Shown here: positions 29,021-34,431 of the stretch, piece after piece | How the letters are laid out: each line of letters begins with the position of its first letter | Numbering within the stretch: position 1 is the first letter of the stretch | NCBI RefSeq assembly: GCF_000006405.1 | Contig: NW_003211397.1 | Coordinates: 397,937 to 432,367 of the forward strand | Length of the DNA: 34,431 bases | From: Perkinsus marinus ATCC 50983 | Lineage: Eukaryota > Perkinsozoa > Perkinsida > Perkinsidae | Direction of reading: 5' to 3' | Translations under genes and position numbers: made by a program | Notes under the pieces: model-generated | Told to the model about the DNA's origin: nothing | The model's input: only the letters and a program-made list of their open reading frames with translations | Databases searched by the model: none

Positions 29021-29844
29021 TCAGCCGTCGCTTTTTTTTCTGTCATTGGTGTCAATCACTCTCCAGCTCTTATTTTCGAACCTATTCGCAGGATGTTTAT
29101 TCGTGGACTCAATTTCCGAAAGTAACAGTTGGTAAAATGTGACAGCATTTCATATAACTTGCATGAGTTGCGTCGTTGACGGTATGGACGTAGCCGACTT
29201 CCGTCGCAGTCGTTAATGTCACCTGTAGCCCCGTAATCATGGCCTCTAAAATTCGACGACATCAGGGATTAGTGAAATTAAGAACTTGTTCCGTGAACTT
29301 AATACTATTAAGTAATTATTAAGTTAATAGTATGGAGTTTTACAGAACTGTAGCGCGGGGGGCGCTAGAAGGACAGCTCAATAGCATCAGGTTTGTGTAC
29401 TATCACAGGAGATCTCCTACACGGTAGACAACACCTTATATTAACACAAATTGTCAAGTTTGGAACTTCAAACGAAGCTGTCTAGCACATTGACTATTGC
29501 TGGCTATAGCACATACAGCACATTGTTACCAATCTACCAATCACTGGATGAACATACTTTCTTTGAAACCTGTTGAGAAAGATATTATTCATTCACCAAA
29601 TGTACTTAATCTACTTAACGTAACTATTCCCAATATCTTTCTGGAGAACTCGTCCTTTAAATGAAATAACATCATAAGTTGTTCCACTCCACTTAGAGTT
29701 TGAGGTATGTTTTCTATCGTATGTTTTCTTGTCTTACCTTCTTACTTATCACTTACTCTGAATCCTTCGAGACGATCGTCACGGTAATAAAGTCGATGAC
29801 CACTTTTTCCGATCTAGGGAAGGTCTGCCAGATGCTTCTCGTAA
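29021..29844. other. Spacer after the carrier gene
   Basis: AT-rich. ATACTATTAA at 29304-29313 pairs with TTAATAGTAT at 29324-29333, a 10-bp-arm inverted repeat with AT-rich loop. No polyadenylation or terminator signal can be named with confidence. Confidence 0.45.
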
Positions 29845-30288
29845 CCCTTTAGCGTCATTGTACGACCCACGGATCATCGTCTTCGAAACCTTAATGGACC
29901 CTCCCATTGTCCATTATTCTCGGCCGCATCAGCTTCCCAAGTCTCGGCAGCATTCGTAGAGTTGTTACGACTATCAAATATCATCTCAGCGGAATCTCCG
30001 GGAAGTCTTGCCAAGACAGAACAGGGCTCGTATTTAACGTCTCCACTGCGTTCCGAAGGGCTGGCGTCTGAGACGCGTTCGTTTCCACTTCCTGTTGAGC
30101 TACGACGATGCCGTGATGCATTAGGAATGGTCCTCTATGGGATTTCGGCATTCGCAAATCGGTTAATTTTGATAAATCTTCTGTGGATTCAACGTAGACT
30201 CTCTACCGAAATAGTGGATCGTGCCACGAGAGCAATTCTGCAAAAAGTAGAATATCAAGCCAACACGGAGCATATCCGTATTCTATAG
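29845..30288 (+). CDS. Weak candidate exon, unrecognised
   Basis: The frame is open for 147 codons from after a stop at 29844 to TAG, with no ATG near its start. It has a hydrophobic patch (ALGMVLYGISAFANRLILIN) and a basic/helical end (RRLSTEIVDRATRAILQKVE). It could be an exon or a decayed gene lying between two real genes. A second open frame overlaps at 29760-29959. No domain recognised. Confidence 0.22.
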   Translation, partial: PFSVIVRPTDHRLRNLNGPSHCPLFSAASASQVSAAFVELLRLSNIISAESPGSLAKTEQGSYLTSPLRSEGLASETRSFPLPVELRRCRDALGMVLYGISAFANRLILINLLWIQRRLSTEIVDRATRAILQKVEYQANTEHIRIL

Positions 30289-30469
30289 GAAATAGGGAGA
30301 GTAGCACACAATCATTAGCAGAAAAATGATAACTTAGCTCAGTAGTGGGACAGCTGAAAATAAGACACCACAAATGGGACAGATTGTGTTGGCTATAACA
30401 ATTGTGCCTTCCGCGTCGGAACCTGTGCAAACTGTCTCCTACCCGGAAGCTATGCTACAGCTGTGTGAC

Positions 30470-30484
30470 TTTCTCTCTGTATAG
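30470..30484 (+). promoter_or_regulatory. Candidate trans-splice acceptor
   Basis: A pyrimidine tract (TTTCTCTCTGT) then ATAG ends 27 bases before the ATG of the mucin-like gene; inferred as for the carrier gene. Confidence 0.4.
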
Positions 30485-30511
30485 CCTAACGATCACTACC
30501 AACTTGAAATT

Positions 30512-32830
30512 ATGCTCCTCTGTTTGATACTGAGTGTCATTGCAACTCTGGTTGGGAGTGTGAGCAGCTTCACTAGTGATGACTGGTGCTCCAACCACGC
30601 CGCCAAGTATATTTATTCGTCAGAAGCCACCGGTGAGGGCTTCCTACCACCTGGAGGGATTGAGATGGTTGACTACGCCTTCGACAGAACTGGCAATTGG
30701 TATCTCGCTGGTGTGGAGAAGAAGACTCAGCAGCATAAGGTGTGGAAGATCGCGTATAGTCTTAAGAAGACGGATGAGATATTCGTTGCCGAAACATCGT
30801 CAATCGATGTCTACCACTCCTCTAGCTCCACGTACGTGTTTGCCATCGTCAACAATGAGATTCGTATGTACGGTACACCCGGGAACCGTCGGGCGCCTTA
30901 TGAGGGCGACTACGTCGTCATTCGGAAGGGTCTCGCTAATAACGAATTAGCCGGTCTGGTCTTTGACAACTCGGCTAAATTCCTGTACGTGACCGACAAG
31001 AAAATGAATCAGGTGTATCGTTTCGATCCAACTACTTATGGTTACCCTCGGAAGCTTGTTGCTGGTAATCCCGATGGTAAGGCTGTTGATGATGGAACTC
31101 ATCTTTACCATCCAGAGGGAGTCAAGTTTGCCGACGGCGATCTGTACATTCTACAAGGTTCCTCTGAAGGAGGCCATATCGTGAGGTGGACACCTGGCAA
31201 GAGTCAGCGAACGTTCGTCTACCACTTCTTCGTCAAAGGCCGGATGGGTTTCTATGTGGCCGATGTTACGCAGCAATACATCTATTACAGAAGCTCTGAC
31301 AATGCAGTGTACAAGCATTGTGTGAATTCTCCCTGCAATGAGCCCATCATCATTGCTGGGGGTTGCGGGGTCGGTCCTGCTAAGAATCAGCTCGTCAATG
31401 CAGGTAGCGGAGCGGTGCGCATGGACTATAGTGGCAGGCTTATGATATGGGATTTTGGTGGAGACAGATTCGTACAGTGGGCAAATAGAGCGTTGAGTTG
31501 CCCCAACGTTCTGTGCATCACTACAACTACAACGACTATGCCATCTACTACGACTACCACAACTACAACATCTACCACAACAACCACCGCGACTACTACG
31601 CCATCTACCACAACAACCACCACGACTACTACGCCATCTACTACAACTACCACCACGACTACTACGCCCTCTACTACAACTACCACCACGACTACTACGC
31701 CATCTACTACAACAACCACCACGACTACTACGCCCTCTACTACAACTACCACCACGACTACTACGCCATCCACCACAACTACCACCACAACTACCACCAC
31801 AACTACCACCACAACTACCACCACGACTACTACGCCATCTACTACAACTACCACCACGACTACTACGCCATCCACCACAACTACCACCACAACTACCACC
31901 ACAACTACCACCACGACTACTACGCCATCTACCACAACAACCACCACGACTACTACGGCATCTACGACAACTACCACCACGACTACTACGGCATCTACGA
32001 CAACTACCACCACAACTACTACGCCATCCACCACAACTACCACCACAACTACCACCACGACTACTACGCCATCTACCACAACAACCACCACGACTACTAC
32101 GGCATCTACGACAACTACCACCACGACTACTACGCCATCCACCACAACTACCACCACAACTACCACCACAACTACCACCACGACTACTACGCCATCCACC
32201 ACAACTACCACCACGACTACCACCACGACTACTACGCCATCCACCACAACTACCACCACGACTACCACCACGACTACTACGCCTACCGCTACTTCTTCGA
32301 CGACTCCAGCTAATCATGGTGACTGTACGACCGCTAACGCTATGTGTGATTCGTTCTACAAGGGGAGCTATTGCAAGACTTGGCTTTATCCTCCAGTCTG
32401 TCATGGAACCGATATCCCCTGTTCATGCGATGATCCTATCACATCAACTGCATCTACCCGGACAACAACAACAGCAACTGTCTCTACCAAGACGACCACA
32501 ACATCTCCATCATCTTCTGGTGCCAGCACTACCACTACCGGAAGTGCTACTTGTGATGCCTTCTGCGACAAGACGAGCAGTGGTAGCTTCTGCAAGTACT
32601 GGCAGGTTCCTAGTGTTTGCTCAGGAACTAATGTCCCCTGTTCATGTGGTCAAACTACAGCCCATCCGCCACCATCAACGGTTTCCCCTACTATGGTTTT
32701 CACCACTTCGGCCCCATCGGTCTTGAAATGTGATGCTTTCTGCGACTCCGAATATGCAGGAAGCTACTGTAAATATTGGGCATCGCCAAGTGTATGTTCG
32801 TCAACTAGCCTTCCTTGTCAATGTGACTAA
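30512..32830 (+). CDS. Secreted beta-propeller, Thr-rich mucin-like, Cys-module protein
   Basis: 772 residues, intronless. Residues 1-20 (MLLCLILSVIATLVGSVSSF) are a signal peptide. Residues about 40-330 carry repeated NHL-like strands (GLVFDNSAKFLYVTDKKMNQ, then YHPEGVKFADGDLYILQG), so probably a beta-propeller. Residues about 336-602 are nearly all Thr with PS or AS every 11 or so residues, a likely heavily O-glycosylated stalk. The C-terminus has three modules (about 605-642, 683-716, 740-772), each with six Cys in the order C-D-x-F-[CY]…G-S-x-C-K-x-W…V-C…P-C-x-C. There is no membrane anchor after them, so the protein is probably released or held by sugar or wall contacts. The modules may bind carbohydrate; that is inference. 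Confidence 0.95.
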   Translation: MLLCLILSVIATLVGSVSSFTSDDWCSNHAAKYIYSSEATGEGFLPPGGIEMVDYAFDRTGNWYLAGVEKKTQQHKVWKIAYSLKKTDEIFVAETSSIDVYHSSSSTYVFAIVNNEIRMYGTPGNRRAPYEGDYVVIRKGLANNELAGLVFDNSAKFLYVTDKKMNQVYRFDPTTYGYPRKLVAGNPDGKAVDDGTHLYHPEGVKFADGDLYILQGSSEGGHIVRWTPGKSQRTFVYHFFVKGRMGFYVADVTQQYIYYRSSDNAVYKHCVNSPCNEPIIIAGGCGVGPAKNQLVNAGSGAVRMDYSGRLMIWDFGGDRFVQWANRALSCPNVLCITTTTTTMPSTTTTTTTTSTTTTTATTTPSTTTTTTTTTPSTTTTTTTTTPSTTTTTTTTTPSTTTTTTTTTPSTTTTTTTTTPSTTTTTTTTTTTTTTTTTTTTTPSTTTTTTTTTPSTTTTTTTTTTTTTTTTTPSTTTTTTTTTASTTTTTTTTTASTTTTTTTTTPSTTTTTTTTTTTTTPSTTTTTTTTTASTTTTTTTTTPSTTTTTTTTTTTTTTTTTPSTTTTTTTTTTTTTPSTTTTTTTTTTTTTPTATSSTTPANHGDCTTANAMCDSFYKGSYCKTWLYPPVCHGTDIPCSCDDPITSTASTRTTTTATVSTKTTTTSPSSSGASTTTTGSATCDAFCDKTSSGSFCKYWQVPSVCSGTNVPCSCGQTTAHPPPSTVSPTMVFTTSAPSVLKCDAFCDSEYAGSYCKYWASPSVCSSTSLPCQCD
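31530..32315 (+). repeat. Thr-codon tandem repeat in the mucin-like gene
   Basis: ACN codons with interspersed CCATCT or GCATCT; blocks of 33 bp (nine Thr plus Pro/Ala-Ser) and expanded 45-63-bp variants. Blocks repeat near-identically, so array length is likely variable and hard to assemble. Long antisense Val, Gly/Arg/Ser and Tyr/His frames are artefacts. Confidence 0.95.
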
Positions 32831-34431
32831 AGTTGCATTGATTGTTTTCCCTCGACGGGACTCGTCGAAAAAATGTTCATAATAGATTTTGCACAACGTC
32901 TTCACGTTAATGTGCTTTACATAAATATTAAACTTAGATGATCAAATCTCAGATCATCTACTGAATAGAAATCCTTCCTCATGTGATCATATCTGGTCTT
33001 GTTAAGATGATGCTCTATACAAGACTTATATTGGCCTGTAAGTGGATATTCATATTATCGCGAGTACACGCGCCGTTCTAGGTCTGTAAATATCACAAGT
33101 TACATTTCTTATCTCTCATTCAGGGGAGTTGGGTTTGATTCAGTAACCTAGTCAAACATCCCAATAAAGTCTATATTGAGGAAGCTTCCAAGATGGACGT
33201 CGTCGAGTACTGATAGGACATACCTCGTCACCATGCATGTATGTTATTGAGGTATCTCGGCGACGTCGAAAGCCCGAATTTTGCTCTACAACCCTTTCGA
33301 GAGGACTCCTACAGATCGTATGTTTTCGAGTGCTGCCATAGTGTGGCAAAGTTGAGAGGTAAACTTCGTACCAAGCGCTCATGGGACGTTGCGACCAACC
33401 ACATAACGGGAACTTGCATCCAACAGAGCGCACAATAATCGGTATTGTTGAATTCATATGCTTTGTGGTTAGACCACGGCAGATATGAGCATATGCAGTG
33501 ACGAGGATCGAGTCTATTCCACTCCGTGGTATGCTTTTTCACTGACACTGATGGAACTTTCTTCTTTAACTTCAAATGAAATCCGATTTGGAACGCGTGT
33601 GATATGTTTGCTCTGTGGACACAATATTGATGCTTCACGGCATGTTGTCTATTCGGCGTCGCTGTGATGCTATAATTGCATTGCTACTCCTTCCATTGAT
33701 GTGTATTCAATACTGTTATCATGTATCCATAGGCTACACTGTTGATTTATTCACCTTGGCTAGTTTATTCCTGTTCGCTCCTAGCTTACAGGCATCTCTA
33801 TCGAGGGCGTGGGTCTCCCACCGTTACGTGCATAGCCACAACCACCACAACACACTACAGCCCCAACCCTTTGTATCCTGTGAAACCTCAAACCTTGTGG
33901 ACTGGGAGCCGGGACGCTGTCCGCGACTAACCTGAAAGCGATCACGATAGCTAGGACCTCGGTCCGCACTGCCTCGTAAATGTTCAAACCTACAGGTTGC
34001 GCCTTCGGCTATGCACAACAGCGACGCAAGCTGCATATCCCTGCTGTGTGTAGCCAACCGTGTACGCATGGCGGATAGCTCAGCGAGGGTCCTAGCTTAG
34101 ATATCGGGTATAGACCCCCGTAGTTTCGGTCTGGGGGTTCTATGGGATTGTGAGAAGCATTAGTGTGAAGTTCAGAACTAATAGACGGCAAAGGTTCATA
34201 GGGTGGAGCTTTCTCGTGTGAACTTCACACCCTCTTCTGCCCTTACTCTGAAGTGAACCATTTTTCGGTGCTAGAGGACAGCCGTGTTGCTCGCCATGGC
34301 CGTAACTCCACTTGCCGTTTCTGCTTTTTTCGGGTAGCATATCAACTTGATATTATCAAGCCGTACAGTTCAAACTGGACACGTTTAAACTCGGTCACCG
34401 TGTTTCGGGCAATACAATACTTTTATGCACT
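32831..34431. other. 3' spacer to the window edge
   Basis: No gene supported; frames below 110 codons with no domain. A 7-bp-arm inverted repeat (AGATGAT) lies at 32936-32959, and GTGTGAAGTTC/GAACTTCACAC pair across 34170-34230. GC rises towards the right edge. Confidence 0.45.

Noticed and set aside
31151-32404. 417-codon and 281-codon antisense frames opposite the mucin-like gene
   Set aside because: Antisense of ACN codons cannot form stops; the plus strand has the signal peptide, Cys modules and domain logic.
34066-34140. tRNA-like start (TAGCTCAGCGAGG)
   Set aside because: It matches an A box but no B box or cloverleaf follows.

Overview
The window looks like nuclear DNA of a perkinsid or dinoflagellate-lineage alveolate, probably Perkinsus. 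This is inferred from protein style (a RRRMMM-type mitochondrial ADP/ATP carrier, a Thr-rich secreted protein with repeated six-Cys modules, large intron-rich ion-channel genes), not from a search. It is eukaryotic throughout: no operons and no CRISPR. Gene exons are moderately GC; introns and spacers are AT-rich and full of short inverted-repeat elements. A 100-N assembly gap lies at 15674-15773.

Layout. (1) 1-2752, minus strand: part of a voltage-sensor ion-channel gene that runs off the left edge. Its largest intron (82-1300) carries a 10-copy, 64-bp tandem array. (2) 3.25-10.57 kb: gene-poor. It holds one intronless secreted-glycoprotein gene (7060-7851, minus) and a possible exon at 4173-4571. 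On both sides of the glycoprotein gene lies a striking set of unrelated perfect palindromes, almost all with a single central base. (3) 10573-26480, minus: one very large gene of about 35 exons. Splice sites join with consistent codon phase into a soluble N-terminus, a six-TM cyclic-nucleotide-binding-type channel (S1-S6, C-linker, CNBD), many ankyrin repeats and a C-terminal tail, which is the AKT/CNBD-channel architecture. (4) 26.5-28.1 kb: spacer with a second, unrelated 62-64-bp tandem array. (5) 28079-29020, plus: intronless ADP/ATP carrier. (6) 30512-32830, plus: intronless secreted beta-propeller/mucin-like/Cys-module protein. (7) 32.8-34.4 kb: spacer.

Repeats. Five short dispersed families are visible. 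A (about 120-135 bp, ends GGAGTTTCACC/GGTGAAACTCC) has about 19 copies, nearly all inside introns of the two channel genes and often a few bases behind the 5' splice site. B (about 175 bp, ends CAGTGTKGG) has about 10 copies, and its last 55 bp seeded the 64-bp array. C is GC-rich, 3 copies. D (about 210 bp, ends CAGTGCGTGTCAATTTG, probable TA target) has 3 copies, one nested inside an A. E (ends TTTAAYGTTCCCGGG) has 3 copies, two split by A. No transposase was seen, so all look non-autonomous. Channel-gene introns form two classes: 40-55 bp without elements, and 150-2200 bp loaded with elements, minisatellites or triplet repeats.

The two channel genes are same-strand neighbours. The carrier supplies ATP/ADP exchange in mitochondria, and the two secreted proteins probably work at the cell surface or outside. 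No functional link between the neighbouring genes is visible.
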